The position numbers and the translations under genes were made by a program. A stretch of 64,000 bases of DNA, from NCBI GenBank assembly GCA_030537635.1, contig JAUNVM010000007.1, forward strand, positions 34,086 to 98,085, in the 5' to 3' direction. This document shows positions 35,425 to 43,722 of the stretch, piece after piece. This DNA comes from Flaviflexus sp. (lineage in GTDB: Bacteria > Actinomycetota > Actinomycetes > Actinomycetales > Actinomycetaceae). The notes beneath the pieces are model-generated. The model did no database searches. It was given only the letters and a program-made list of their open reading frames with translations, and was not told the origin of the DNA. The first letter of the stretch is position 1; each line of letters starts with the position of its first letter.

Positions 35425-36189
35425 ATGAGCCGCCTTGCCGCCCTTGCCGGAGTAATCACTCCCGCCGCCTATATTCTCGGCGATGTTCTCCTCCTCGGCG
35501 GGGTCCCGCGGCGCCGCCACGCCATCCTCGATGACCCGCGGCTCAACGAATCCGTCGAGGGCATGCTCGAGCAGCCATCGTCCTCGCTGCGCGCCGGCGC
35601 CCTTGCCGGTGCGCTCGCCAGCCCCGGATATCTCGCCGGCGGCATTGCCCGTTGGCGCCTCGCCAGCGGGCCGACCGGCCGGCCCACGAGCACCGCCGCC
35701 GCTGGCATTCTCCTCCTCGCCGCCGCGGAGGGCTATGCCGGCTACATTCACTCGATGTTCTATCCGTTCGGCGAATTCATTCGGCTCGCCGAGGCCCAGC
35801 GCATCTGGGAGACCGAGCGCGGTCTCGTGCCAGAGGATGTGAATGCTGAGGCGGAACTCGTACGGGATCCGGCACGTCCGGTTGTGGATTCACACGCGCT
35901 GGTGGAGAAGAGCCAGGAGGTAGCCAAGGCGATCACGCCGGGCCACCTGGTCTACTTCTCCGGCCAGGTCATTGGCTCGGCGCTTCTCGGCTGGGAGATT
36001 GCGCGGGGACGGACGGGATATTCGAGGCTGGAGGCACTTCTCGTTCCTCCGGCTCTTCCCATCGCCGCTGCCATTGCCGCCACGGCACGGGTCAAGGGTG
36101 GGCGCCACGCGTTGCGCGGGGCCGGGCTCTCCCTCGGCGCGGCCATCTCCGGCATCGCCACCCTCGCCGCCTCGCTGCGCAGGGCTTAG
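35425..36189 (+). CDS. Membrane protein of unknown function
   Basis: A 254-residue protein with about six or seven hydrophobic segments: near 5-25, 53-72, 88-106, 166-184, 199-218 and 228-248. It begins LAALAGVITPAAYILGDVLLLGG, which looks like the start of the DUF6796-type membrane family, but I am not certain. A central soluble stretch (about 120-165) is acidic. ATG 35425 has GAGGAG four bases upstream and its own promoter. No reaction can be proposed. Confidence 0.7.
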   Translation: MSRLAALAGVITPAAYILGDVLLLGGVPRRRHAILDDPRLNESVEGMLEQPSSSLRAGALAGALASPGYLAGGIARWRLASGPTGRPTSTAAAGILLLAAAEGYAGYIHSMFYPFGEFIRLAEAQRIWETERGLVPEDVNAEAELVRDPARPVVDSHALVEKSQEVAKAITPGHLVYFSGQVIGSALLGWEIARGRTGYSRLEALLVPPALPIAAAIAATARVKGGRHALRGAGLSLGAAISGIATLAASLRRA

Positions 36190-36243
36190 CGCAAGTATCC
36201 GACATCGCACCGGAAGCCCGTGCATGGCGGTAGAGGACCGCCG

Positions 36244-36462
36244 TTATCGGGAGGCCACCTTCATGGCGAGATCGCCCACCTCGACAACCTCGCCGCCGGT
36301 GAGCTGGCGGCCCCGGGCTGTGCAGGTTTCACCGTCGACGGTCACCTCGCCGGCGGCAATGAGCTCAGCGCCCTCGGCGCCCGAGCCGACGAGATTGGCA
36401 AGCTTGAGGAATTGGCCGAGGCGAATCGGCGTGGTGACCTGGAGGGTCTCGATATCAGACAC
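36244..36462 (-). CDS. S4-like RNA-binding protein (YbcJ/RlbA type)
   Basis: A 72-residue single-domain S4-like protein. The visible fold runs IRLGQFLKLANLVGSGAEGAELIAAGEVTVDGETCTARGRQLTGGEVV, which matches the alpha-L RNA-binding motif. Role unknown; members often sit with ribosome or recF-type genes. GTG 36462 has AAGGAG four bases upstream and overlaps the DedA-like gene by eight bases. Last gene of the zinc operon. Confidence 0.85.
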   Translation of the reverse strand: MSDIETLQVTTPIRLGQFLKLANLVGSGAEGAELIAAGEVTVDGETCTARGRQLTGGEVVEVGDLAMKVASR

Positions 36463-36949
36463 GGTGCTCCTTGACGTTGGTTGCGGTGCGGGCCCGGCGG
36501 CGGAGGAAGATGTAGGCGCCGACGCCAATGGTGAGGGCCACGAGAGCGATCGTGCCGGCGGGGGAGCCGGCGATGGAGGCGAGGGCGGCCTGCCAGACGG
36601 CAAAGCCGACGGTTGCGTAGATTCCGGCCCAGGCCAGGCAGCCGGGGATCATGGCCGCGGTGTAGATAAGGGGGCGGATGCCGATGAGGCCGGCTCCAAG
36701 ATTGCACGCGGTTTGAAAGCCGATGGTGAGGAATGACAGGGGGATGACCACCCAGCCGCGTTCGCGCAGGGCGGCGATAGCTCGGCTGACCGAGGGGCGG
36801 GCCGTGAGATTCCTCCGGTGGGCGTAGCGGGCCGAGAGGTGGCCGGCGTAGCGGCCCAGCCAATAGGTGGCCTGGGCGCGGAAGAACACCACCGTGAGCA
36901 GGAAGAGGTAGAGCCAGATGAACGGGCCCTCAGCAATGCTCTGGGGCAT
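36455..36949 (-). CDS. Small DedA/VTT-domain membrane protein
   Basis: A 164-residue membrane protein with about four hydrophobic segments. The VTT/DedA-type core is seen as VIPLSFLTIGFQTACNLGAGLIGI... AAMIPGCLAWAGIYATVGF. DedA proteins include undecaprenyl-phosphate and lipid flippases; this one is shorter than the usual 200 or more residues. ATG 36949 shares one base with the zur stop (TGATG), so the two are coupled. A connection to zinc is inferred only from the operon. Confidence 0.7.
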   Translation of the reverse strand: MPQSIAEGPFIWLYLFLLTVVFFRAQATYWLGRYAGHLSARYAHRRNLTARPSVSRAIAALRERGWVVIPLSFLTIGFQTACNLGAGLIGIRPLIYTAAMIPGCLAWAGIYATVGFAVWQAALASIAGSPAGTIALVALTIGVGAYIFLRRRARTATNVKEHRV

Positions 36950-37347
36950 CAGCCGTGGCAGTCGGCGCACAGGCCGAACAACTCGATAGTGTGATTGACC
37001 TGGGCGAAATTGTGTTCGCTGGCCACCCTGTCGGCCCACTTCTCGACGTCCTGGCCGGCCACCTCGATGGTGAGCCCGCAGCGCCGGCACACAAGATGAT
37101 GGTGGTGGGCGTGCCCGCACATGCGGTAGAGCATCTCGCCCTGATCATCACGCAGCGTATCCACCTCGCCGTCCTCGGCGAGGATCTGCAGATTGCGATA
37201 GACGGTGGCCAGGCCGATGTTGTCTCCACCGGAGCGGATGATTTCGTGGAGTTGCTGGGCCGAGACGAACCGGTCGATCGACTCCATGGCCGAACGGATT
37301 GTGGCCCTCTTACGAGTTGCCCGTCTAACCGGCATGTCCTTCGACAA
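36949..37347 (-). CDS. zur: Zinc-responsive Fur-family repressor (Zur)
   Basis: A 132-residue Fur-family regulator with winged-helix N-terminal domain (FVSAQQLHEIIRSGGDNIGLATVYRNLQIL) and a C-terminal dimerisation domain with metal ligands CGHAHHHHLVCRRCG and the structural-zinc pair CADC at the end. Its place after znuABC genes and the 7-1-7 operator before znuA make Zur the likeliest member. TTG 37347 with GGGAG upstream is taken as start; ATG 37335 is an alternative. It overlaps znuB by 23 bases. Confidence 0.9.
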   Translation of the reverse strand: MSKDMPVRRATRKRATIRSAMESIDRFVSAQQLHEIIRSGGDNIGLATVYRNLQILAEDGEVDTLRDDQGEMLYRMCGHAHHHHLVCRRCGLTIEVAGQDVEKWADRVASEHNFAQVNHTIELFGLCADCHG

Positions 37348-38227
37348 CGCTCTCCCTTTCCACTGAGGCGGACCTTTCCCTCGATGTTACTAGAAGAGGA
37401 CGGATGACGGTGACGAGGGCGTAGAGACCGACGGCGAGCATGACGACCGTGGCGCCGGGGGACCAGGGCTTGATGTAGGTGATGACGAGGCCAATCTCGG
37501 ACACAATGAGGCCGATGATCATGGCGAGGCGCATGGTGGCCGCAAACGAACGAGTGACCTGCTGGGCGGTGGCGACGGGGACGATCATGAGGGCGGAGAC
37601 GAGGAGGGCTCCCACCACGCGCATGGCAATGGCCACCGTGAGGGCCGCGGTGACGGAGATGAGGACGGAGAGCAGGCGCACCGGCAGGCCGGAGGCCCGG
37701 GCGTGCTCCTCGTCGTGGCACAGCGCAAACAGCGCGGGCATCATCCCTATGCCGATGGCGAAGACGACGAGGGCGAGGATGAGGGACAGCCACATGTCGG
37801 CGGTGGAGACGGTGGAGATGGAGCCGAAGAGATAACCGTTGAGATTGGCGGTGGTTCCGCCGGCAATGCCGATGAGGAGGACGCCGCCGGCAATGCCGCC
37901 GTAGAAGAGGAGGGCGAGGGCAACGTCCCCGGAGGCCCTGCCGCGTTCGCGCAGGTATTCGATGATGAGGGCGCCGGCGGCGGCCGCAATAATCGCCCCG
38001 GGCATGGCCCACGCATCCTGGTCGGCGGTTCCCGCCCAGGCGCCCATGAGCCAGCCTGCCGCAACACCGGTGAGAGCCATATGCCCGATCCCATCCCCGA
38101 GGAGGGTAAGCCGGCGGGCCACGAGATAGGTGCCCATGACCGGGGCGGACAGCCCGACGAGGGCGGCGACGACGAGGGCACGGCGCAGCAGGCCGTAGGA
38201 GAGCATCTCGGTGAGCAGGTCGATCAT
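37325..38227 (-). CDS. znuB: Zinc ABC transporter permease
   Basis: Membrane component of a zinc (or manganese) importer, ABC-3 family. The 300-residue product has eight or nine hydrophobic helices and the family segments TYLVARRLTLLGDGIGHMALTG, NLNGYLFGSIS and RVVGALLVSALMIVPVATA. ATG 38227 overlaps the znuC stop by four bases. Confidence 0.92.
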   Translation of the reverse strand: MIDLLTEMLSYGLLRRALVVAALVGLSAPVMGTYLVARRLTLLGDGIGHMALTGVAAGWLMGAWAGTADQDAWAMPGAIIAAAAGALIIEYLRERGRASGDVALALLFYGGIAGGVLLIGIAGGTTANLNGYLFGSISTVSTADMWLSLILALVVFAIGIGMMPALFALCHDEEHARASGLPVRLLSVLISVTAALTVAIAMRVVGALLVSALMIVPVATAQQVTRSFAATMRLAMIIGLIVSEIGLVITYIKPWSPGATVVMLAVGLYALVTVIRPLLVTSRERSASVERESVVEGHAG

Positions 38228-38979
38228 GTGAGGCCTCCGAGCGGATTGGGATGCTCGATGTCGGGAGTGCCCTCGCAGTGCTCATCGAGCGGAGAGCCGG
38301 GGCAGGCAACCGAACCATTGCCGGCGCGGGAGACAATGTGTCCGCGCTCGAGGGTGATCGTGTGCGTAATCGTTGGGGCGAGCTCGCCCAAGCCATGGAG
38401 CACGCACACGAGGGTCATACCGCTGGACACCCGGTCCGCCAGGACGCGGGCAATCGACTGGCGCGATCCCTCGTCAACCCCGGCGAAGGGCTCATCGAGG
38501 AAGAGGAGATCGGGATGGCGGACGAGCGCGCGGGCGAGCAGGACCCGCTGCTGCTGGCCGCCGGAGAAAGTATGCACCGACTCATCGGCCCGGTGGGCGA
38601 GCCCCACCTCGTCAAGGGCCGCCATGGCTGTGTCGCGAGCGCGCCGGCCCCGCCGGATCATTGTTCCGGCAAGCAGCCCGGAGGCGACAACCTCCCGGGC
38701 GGTGGCGGGCACCCCGCCGGCCGCGCTCATGCGCTGTGGGGCGTAACCGATCCGGCGCCACGGGGTGGAGCGGGAGGGCTGAGGCACTCCCAGCAGCTCG
38801 ATGAGGCCGTCGTGGGGGATGATGCCCAGGCAGGCGCGCACGAGGGTGGACTTGCCCGAACCGTTGGGGCCGAGCACGCCGAGCGCGCTACCGGAAGCCA
38901 CCTCCAGGTCGATACCGTCAAGCACCCGGGTGGCGCCGTAGCGCGCCCCGGCCCCACTCATGCGCAGCGCCGGGATCAT
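38224..38979 (-). CDS. znuC: Zinc ABC transporter ATP-binding protein
   Basis: The 251-residue ATPase has Walker A GPNGSGKST, Q-loop YAPQR, ABC signature HTFSGGQQQRV, Walker B LLFLDEPFAGVD and H-loop VLHGLGE. It powers uptake through ZnuB. ATG 38979 overlaps the znuA stop (ATGA); an upstream GTG at 38985 is possible. The C-terminal 30 residues carry two Cys and several His/Glu that could bind metal. Confidence 0.92.
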   Translation of the reverse strand: MIPALRMSGAGARYGATRVLDGIDLEVASGSALGVLGPNGSGKSTLVRACLGIIPHDGLIELLGVPQPSRSTPWRRIGYAPQRMSAAGGVPATAREVVASGLLAGTMIRRGRRARDTAMAALDEVGLAHRADESVHTFSGGQQQRVLLARALVRHPDLLFLDEPFAGVDEGSRQSIARVLADRVSSGMTLVCVLHGLGELAPTITHTITLERGHIVSRAGNGSVACPGSPLDEHCEGTPDIEHPNPLGGLT

Positions 38980-39836
38980 TTGCACCCCAGTGACTCGCGC
39001 AGGAGGGCGAGATTATCCGCCATCACCTGAGCGTAGTCCCGCTCCGGATCGAGCTGGGACTCCAGTGCGTCCAGCAGCTTCACCTCGACATCGGCCTCCC
39101 CAGCCAGCGCCTGCGCCATTGCCACCTCCGGCTTGGAGGTGGCAAAGACGGTGGTCACCCCGGAATCGCGAATGAGCTCGGTGACGGAGGCGATGCGGGC
39201 CGGGGACGGCTCAGTATCCGGCTCCACGCCGGCAATCGCCTCCTGGGTGAGCCCGTAGGAGTGGGCGAGATAGCCGAAGGCGGCGTGGGTGACGATCAAG
39301 GTATCGCGCTCGCATGAGGCCAGACCCGAACGGAATCCCTCATCCAGGTCGGTCAGCGTCCGCTCGTATTCCTCGGCCCGCTCCGCATACTCATCGGCGT
39401 GATCGGGATCGATCTCCGTCAGCTCCCGAACAATCGGTGAGGCCAGCTCGGCCATGAGCCGAGGGTCGACCCAGAAGTGCGGATTCCCGTCGAGCGCCGG
39501 ATCGGAGGAGGCAATGTCGGCGGCATCGACCACGTGGGTGGGGGAGGCCTCGGCCACCGCCTCATCCATGGCCGGCTGGAAGCCCGAGAGGTAGACGACG
39601 AGATCCGTTTCGGCCAGCGCCGTCACCTGGCGCGGGGATAGCTCGAGATGATGAGCATCGGATCCGGGTGGGGTGAGCGACGCCACCTCGACGCGGTCCC
39701 CACCGATCTGCTGTACCGCGTACTGGAGCGGATAGAACGAGGTGGTGACCTCGATCTTGGTGGAATCGGGCTCGGCCGAGCAGGCGGTCAGCACCGCCGA
39801 GGACAGGGCGAGGGTAAGGAGGATCCGACTACGCAT
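38976..39836 (-). CDS. znuA: Zinc-binding lipoprotein of ABC importer
   Basis: Cluster A-I substrate-binding protein. The 286-residue product starts with a lipoprotein signal (RILLTLALSSAVLTACSAE), followed by the receptor domain. Likely ligands are the His of DAHHLELS, NPHFWVD and THAAFGYLAHSYG, and the acidic residue near the C-terminus. The His-rich flexible loop seen in some ZnuA proteins is absent, so manganese is an alternative substrate. ATG 39836 fits the signal peptide. First gene of the operon, directly after the Zur-type operator. Confidence 0.92.
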   Translation of the reverse strand: MRSRILLTLALSSAVLTACSAEPDSTKIEVTTSFYPLQYAVQQIGGDRVEVASLTPPGSDAHHLELSPRQVTALAETDLVVYLSGFQPAMDEAVAEASPTHVVDAADIASSDPALDGNPHFWVDPRLMAELASPIVRELTEIDPDHADEYAERAEEYERTLTDLDEGFRSGLASCERDTLIVTHAAFGYLAHSYGLTQEAIAGVEPDTEPSPARIASVTELIRDSGVTTVFATSKPEVAMAQALAGEADVEVKLLDALESQLDPERDYAQVMADNLALLRESLGCK

Positions 39837-39842
39837 AAATCG

Positions 39843-39872
39843 ATTCTTGTTGCTCGTGAGAATCATTGTCAA
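39843..39872 (-). promoter_or_regulatory. znuA promoter with 7-1-7 Zur/Fur-family operator
   Basis: On the minus strand TTGACA (39872-39867) and AAGAAT (39848-39843) are 18 bases apart. Overlapping them, 39857-39871 reads TGAGAATCATTGTCA, a near-perfect 7-1-7 inverted repeat of the form TGAnAATnATTnTCA, the classic Fur/Zur/PerR box. With zur in the same operon, zinc repression and autoregulation are expected. Confidence 0.85.
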
Positions 39873-39951
39873 CTGAGGGGGTGTGGTGTTGCGCACCGGC
39901 GAGGATCAGCGCTTTTGCTCTCCCATCGGCCATACTGGAAGCGAACGTTTC

Positions 39952-39996
39952 GCCGTGCCATCCAGGTACGGCTCTAGCCGTGCCATCCAGGTACGG
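39952..39996 (+). repeat. Twenty-base direct repeat before glyS
   Basis: The 20-base unit GCCGTGCCATCCAGGTACGG occurs at 39952-39971 and 39977-39996 without mismatch, 25-base period. It lies in the glyS leader, 15 bases before the start codon. Confidence 0.9.
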
Positions 39997-40010
39997 AGAA
40001 AGAGGTCCAC

Positions 40011-41390
40011 ATGGCAGCGTCTAAGCTGGACAATGTTATTGCGCTCGCGAAGCGCCGCGGATTCGTCTTCCCCTGCGGGGAGATCTACGGCGGCACCCGG
40101 TCCGCCTGGGATTACGGACCGCTCGGTGTCGAGCTCAAGGAGAACATTAAGCGCGAGTGGTGGAAGGCGATGGTGACCGCGAACGACAACGTGGTCGGCC
40201 TCGACTCCTCCATCATCCTTCCGCGGGAAACCTGGGTGGCCTCCGGCCACGTTGGCGTGTTCTCCGATCCGCTCACCGAATGCCTCTCGTGCCACAAGCG
40301 ATTCCGCGTGGATCAGATGCAGGAGGAGTACGCCTACAAGCACGGGATTGAGGACGAGTCCGAGATCTCGCTCGACCAGCTCGCTTGCCCGCATTGCGGC
40401 ACCAAGGGTCAGTGGACGGCGCCGCGCGAATTCAACATGATGCTCAAGACCTACCTCGGCCCGGTTGAGGACGAGTCCGGCCTGCACTACCTGCGCCCGG
40501 AAACCGCTCAGGGCATCTTCATCAACTTCGCCAACGTCATGACCTCGGCCCGGAAGAAGCCGCCCTTTGGCATCGCCCAGATCGGCAAGTCCTTCCGCAA
40601 CGAGATCACCCCCGGCAATTTCATCTTCCGCACCCGAGAGTTTGAGCAGATGGAGATGGAGTTCTTCTGCAAGCCGGGCGAGGATGAGAAGTGGCACGAG
40701 TACTGGCTCGATGCTCGCACCAACTGGTACGTCGACCTTGGTATCGACCGGGAGAATCTGCGCCACTACGAGCATCCTCAGGAAAAGCTCTCCCACTATT
40801 CCAAGCGCACCGTGGATATCGAATACCGGTTTGGCTTTGCCTCCGGCGAGTGGGGCGAGCTTGAGGGCGTGGCCAACCGCACCGACTTTGACCTGTCCAC
40901 CCATGCCAAGCATTCCGGCAAGAAGCTCGACTACGTCGACCAGCAGACCGGGGAGCGCTACATTCCCTACGTCATCGAGCCGGCGGCCGGTCTCACCCGC
41001 TCCCTCATGGCCTTCCTCGTCGAGGCGTACGCCGAGGACGAGGCGCCCAACACGAAGGGTGGGGTCGATAAGCGGACCGTGCTGCGCTTGGACAATCGTC
41101 TGGCCCCGGTCAAGGCCGCCGTCCTCCCGCTGTCGCGCAAGGAGAACCTCCAGGGCGTGGCCAAGGATCTCGCCGCGGACCTGCGCCGCCTATGGAACGT
41201 CGACTATGACGATGCTGGGGCGGTGGGCCGGCGGTACCGCCGCCAGGACGAGATCGGCACGCCGTTCTGCGTGACGGTCGACTTCGACACGCTCGAGGAT
41301 CAGGCCGTCACTATTCGCGACCGCGACACGATGAAGCAGGAGCGCATCAGCCTCGACAAGGTGGCCGGCTACCTCGCCGACAACCTCTAG
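40011..41390 (+). CDS. glyS: Glycyl-tRNA synthetase (dimeric class II)
   Basis: Charges tRNA-Gly. The 459-residue single-chain enzyme has the N-terminal [12 protein letters not shown], motif 1 region, zinc site (CLSCHKRF and CPHCG), motif 2 [25 protein letters not shown], motif 3 [12 protein letters not shown] and an anticodon-binding domain ([10 protein letters not shown]). ATG 40011 has GGAGAAAGAGG upstream. A 20-base direct repeat sits in the leader. yibE/F gene follows after one base. Confidence 0.96.
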   Translation: MAASKLDNVIALAKRRGFVFPCGEIYGGTRSAWDYGPLGVELKENIKREWWKAMVTANDNVVGLDSSIILPRETWVASGHVGVFSDPLTECLSCHKRFRVDQMQEEYAYKHGIEDESEISLDQLACPHCGTKGQWTAPREFNMMLKTYLGPVEDESGLHYLRPETAQGIFINFANVMTSARKKPPFGIAQIGKSFRNEITPGNFIFRTREFEQMEMEFFCKPGEDEKWHEYWLDARTNWYVDLGIDRENLRHYEHPQEKLSHYSKRTVDIEYRFGFASGEWGELEGVANRTDFDLSTHAKHSGKKLDYVDQQTGERYIPYVIEPAAGLTRSLMAFLVEAYAEDEAPNTKGGVDKRTVLRLDNRLAPVKAAVLPLSRKENLQGVAKDLAADLRRLWNVDYDDAGAVGRRYRRQDEIGTPFCVTVDFDTLEDQAVTIRDRDTMKQERISLDKVAGYLADNL

Positions 41391-41391
41391 C

Positions 41392-42507
41392 ATGCACGAC
41401 CACGGCGTCGAGCTGCCGCGAAGTCGCACGGTGGTGAGGATGCTCAGCGCGATTGTTATCCCGCTGGCCCTCGCCACCGTGGTCGGCCTCGTCTGGCTGT
41501 GGCCCACCGAATCACCCGCGGGGACGGTGATGGCCACCGGTGAGCAGGTGCGTATCGAGCTTGGCACCGTGACCGGGATATCCGGCGGGGATGCCATGAC
41601 CTCACCCGAGGTGACGATGCGGCTGGATGAGGAGGGCGTCGAGGTGCCTTTGCACGTGCCCCCGGAGATCGCCGCCTCCGGCATGTCCGAGGGGGATCGG
41701 GTCAAGGCGATCTTCAATCCGGTCGGACTGGATGCTGGCGCCCCCTACATCTTCTGGGATTTTGAGCGCTCAACGCCGCTCGGACTGCTGGCCCTCGCCT
41801 ATCTCGCCGTGGTTGCCCTCGTCGCCCGCTGGAAGGGTCTTGCGGCGGTGGTCGGGCTTGGTCTCTCCCTCGCCGTCGTCATGTTCTTCATGCTGCCCGC
41901 CCTGCTGGCCGGCAGCTCTCCGCTCGCCGTCATTCTCACCGGTGCGGGCGCCATGATGTTTGCCTCCATCTACCTCGCCCACGGGATCTCGGTGCGCACC
42001 ACCACCGCCGTGCTGGGCACCGCGGCCGGCCTCATCGTCACCATCATCCTCGCCCACCTCGTTACCGATCGGGCGAGCCTGTCCGGGGCGTGGTCGGCCG
42101 ACGCCGGCATGCTCATCTCCTACGGGCTGCGCCTGGACCACATCCTCATGTGCGGCATGGTGCTTGCCGGGCTCGGCGCCCTCAATGACGTCACCATCAC
42201 CCAGGTCTCCACCGTGTGGGAGCTCCGCCTTGCCAATCCGGCAGCGAACACTGCCGCGCTGTTCCGCCAGGGCATGATCGTCGGCCGAGACCATATCGCC
42301 TCCACGGTGTACACCCTCGCCTTTGCCTATGTTGGTACCGCCCTCCCGCTGCTGCTCGCCGCCGCCCTCGTCGACCGCAGCCTCCTCGACACCCTGACGG
42401 CGGCCCAGGTGGCCGAGGAGATTGCTCGCACCCTCGTTGCCTCCATCGGCCTTATTCTCGCCATTCCCCTCACCACTGCTATCGCTGCGAGGCTCGCCCG
42501 TGCCTGA
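41392..42507 (+). CDS. YibE/F family membrane protein
   Basis: A 371-residue protein with an N-terminal membrane helix, an extracytoplasmic beta-rich region of about 90 residues and seven or so further helices. Family stretches are LGLGLSLAVVMFFMLPALLAG, STTTAVLGT-like (RTTTAVLGTAAGL), GMVLAGLGALNDVTITQVS and RDHIASTVYTLAFAYVGTALP. Function of the family is not established. It begins one base after glyS and overlaps the dus gene by eight bases. Confidence 0.88.
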   Translation: MHDHGVELPRSRTVVRMLSAIVIPLALATVVGLVWLWPTESPAGTVMATGEQVRIELGTVTGISGGDAMTSPEVTMRLDEEGVEVPLHVPPEIAASGMSEGDRVKAIFNPVGLDAGAPYIFWDFERSTPLGLLALAYLAVVALVARWKGLAAVVGLGLSLAVVMFFMLPALLAGSSPLAVILTGAGAMMFASIYLAHGISVRTTTAVLGTAAGLIVTIILAHLVTDRASLSGAWSADAGMLISYGLRLDHILMCGMVLAGLGALNDVTITQVSTVWELRLANPAANTAALFRQGMIVGRDHIASTVYTLAFAYVGTALPLLLAAALVDRSLLDTLTAAQVAEEIARTLVASIGLILAIPLTTAIAARLARA

Positions 42508-43657
42508 GCTACATCTTGGACCCATCACCACCACCGACATCGTGCTAGCGCCGATGGCGGGGGTGACCAATCCGCCATTTCGAGCCCTGTGCCGTACGAG
42601 CGGTATGGCGGGCGCGAAGGCGGCCGGTTATTCGGGTAACGCCGGGCTGTATGTCTGTGAGATGGTGACCTCCCGGGCACTCGTCGAGCGACATCCGGAA
42701 ACCATGCGGATGATCGAGCCGGAGGAAGGCGACCCCATTCGCTCGATCCAGCTGTACGGGGTGGAGCCCGCCACCATCGGCGCCGCCATCCGCCTCCTTC
42801 GCACCGAGGACCGGGCCGACCATATTGACCTCAACTTCGGCTGCCCGGTGCCGAAGGTGACGAAGAAGGGCGGGGGATCGGCCCTTCCCTGGAAAATTGA
42901 CCTTGTCACCGATATTCTGCGCACGGCGGTTGCGCAGGCCGGCGAGATTCCGGTGACCGTGAAGATGAGGGTGGGAATCGACGACGAACACCACACCTAC
43001 CTTCAGGCCGGCAAGATCGCTGAAAACGCTGGTATCACCGCTGTTACACTCCACGGACGGACCATGGCCCAGCACTATTCTGGCCGTGCTAACTGGGATC
43101 TCATCGCCCGCCTCGTCGAGACCCTCAGCATTCCCGTGCTCGGCAATGGTGATGTGTTCTCCGCCGATGACGCACGGGCGATGCGAGAGGCTACCGGCTG
43201 TGCCGGCATTGTGGTCGGCCGCGGCTGCCAGGGCCGGCCCTGGCTCTTCGCTGATCTTGTGGCTGCCTCCCACGGTAGCGATTTTCGGATCCGCCCCACG
43301 TTCCGCGAGCTTCAGGCCATCATCGAGGAGCACGCCCGCCTGTCCATCGCACACTTCGGGGATGAGGGGCGGGCCATGCGCGAGCTGCGTAAGCACATCA
43401 CCTGGTATGTGCGAGGCTTCTCCGTCGGTGGTGAGGCCCGGCGTGATCTCGCACTGGTCTCCTCTCTGGCCGAGCTTAGCGAGCGCCTGTCCGCCATCGA
43501 GGATCAGCCCTATCCCGAGGCAGCTGACGGCCCGCGTGGACGGGCTGGCAGTCCAAAGAGGCCGCATGTTCCCGATGGCTGGTTGGATTCGCGTTACCTC
43601 AGCGAGGCCGAGGCTCAGCGCATTCGCGCAGCTGAGCTCGCCATTTCTGGCGGATAA
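42500..43657 (+). CDS. dus: tRNA-dihydrouridine synthase (Dus family)
   Basis: FMN enzyme that reduces uridines in tRNA. The 385-residue product has the TIM-barrel start VLAPMAGVTNPPFRALC, SIQLYGVEP, the catalytic Cys in IDLNFGCPVPKVTKKGGGSAL, VTLHGRTMAQHYSG, IPVLGNGDVFS and GIVVGRGCQGRPWLF. DusB-type by similarity. GTG 42500 lies within the end of the yibE/F gene. A small GC hairpin (43684-43697) follows the stop. Confidence 0.93.
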   Translation: MPELHLGPITTTDIVLAPMAGVTNPPFRALCRTSGMAGAKAAGYSGNAGLYVCEMVTSRALVERHPETMRMIEPEEGDPIRSIQLYGVEPATIGAAIRLLRTEDRADHIDLNFGCPVPKVTKKGGGSALPWKIDLVTDILRTAVAQAGEIPVTVKMRVGIDDEHHTYLQAGKIAENAGITAVTLHGRTMAQHYSGRANWDLIARLVETLSIPVLGNGDVFSADDARAMREATGCAGIVVGRGCQGRPWLFADLVAASHGSDFRIRPTFRELQAIIEEHARLSIAHFGDEGRAMRELRKHITWYVRGFSVGGEARRDLALVSSLAELSERLSAIEDQPYPEAADGPRGRAGSPKRPHVPDGWLDSRYLSEAEAQRIRAAELAISGG

Positions 43658-43722
43658 CGGGGCCGGGAACTCGATGGTCTTGAGCGGGCTATCCCGCGGA
43701 GCGGCGATCGACAGCCGGAGAT

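Noticed and set aside
39900..40010. T-box or glycine riboswitch before glyS
   Set aside because: No T-box sequence, specifier hairpin or terminator, and no tandem glycine aptamer core; only the 20-base repeat is present.
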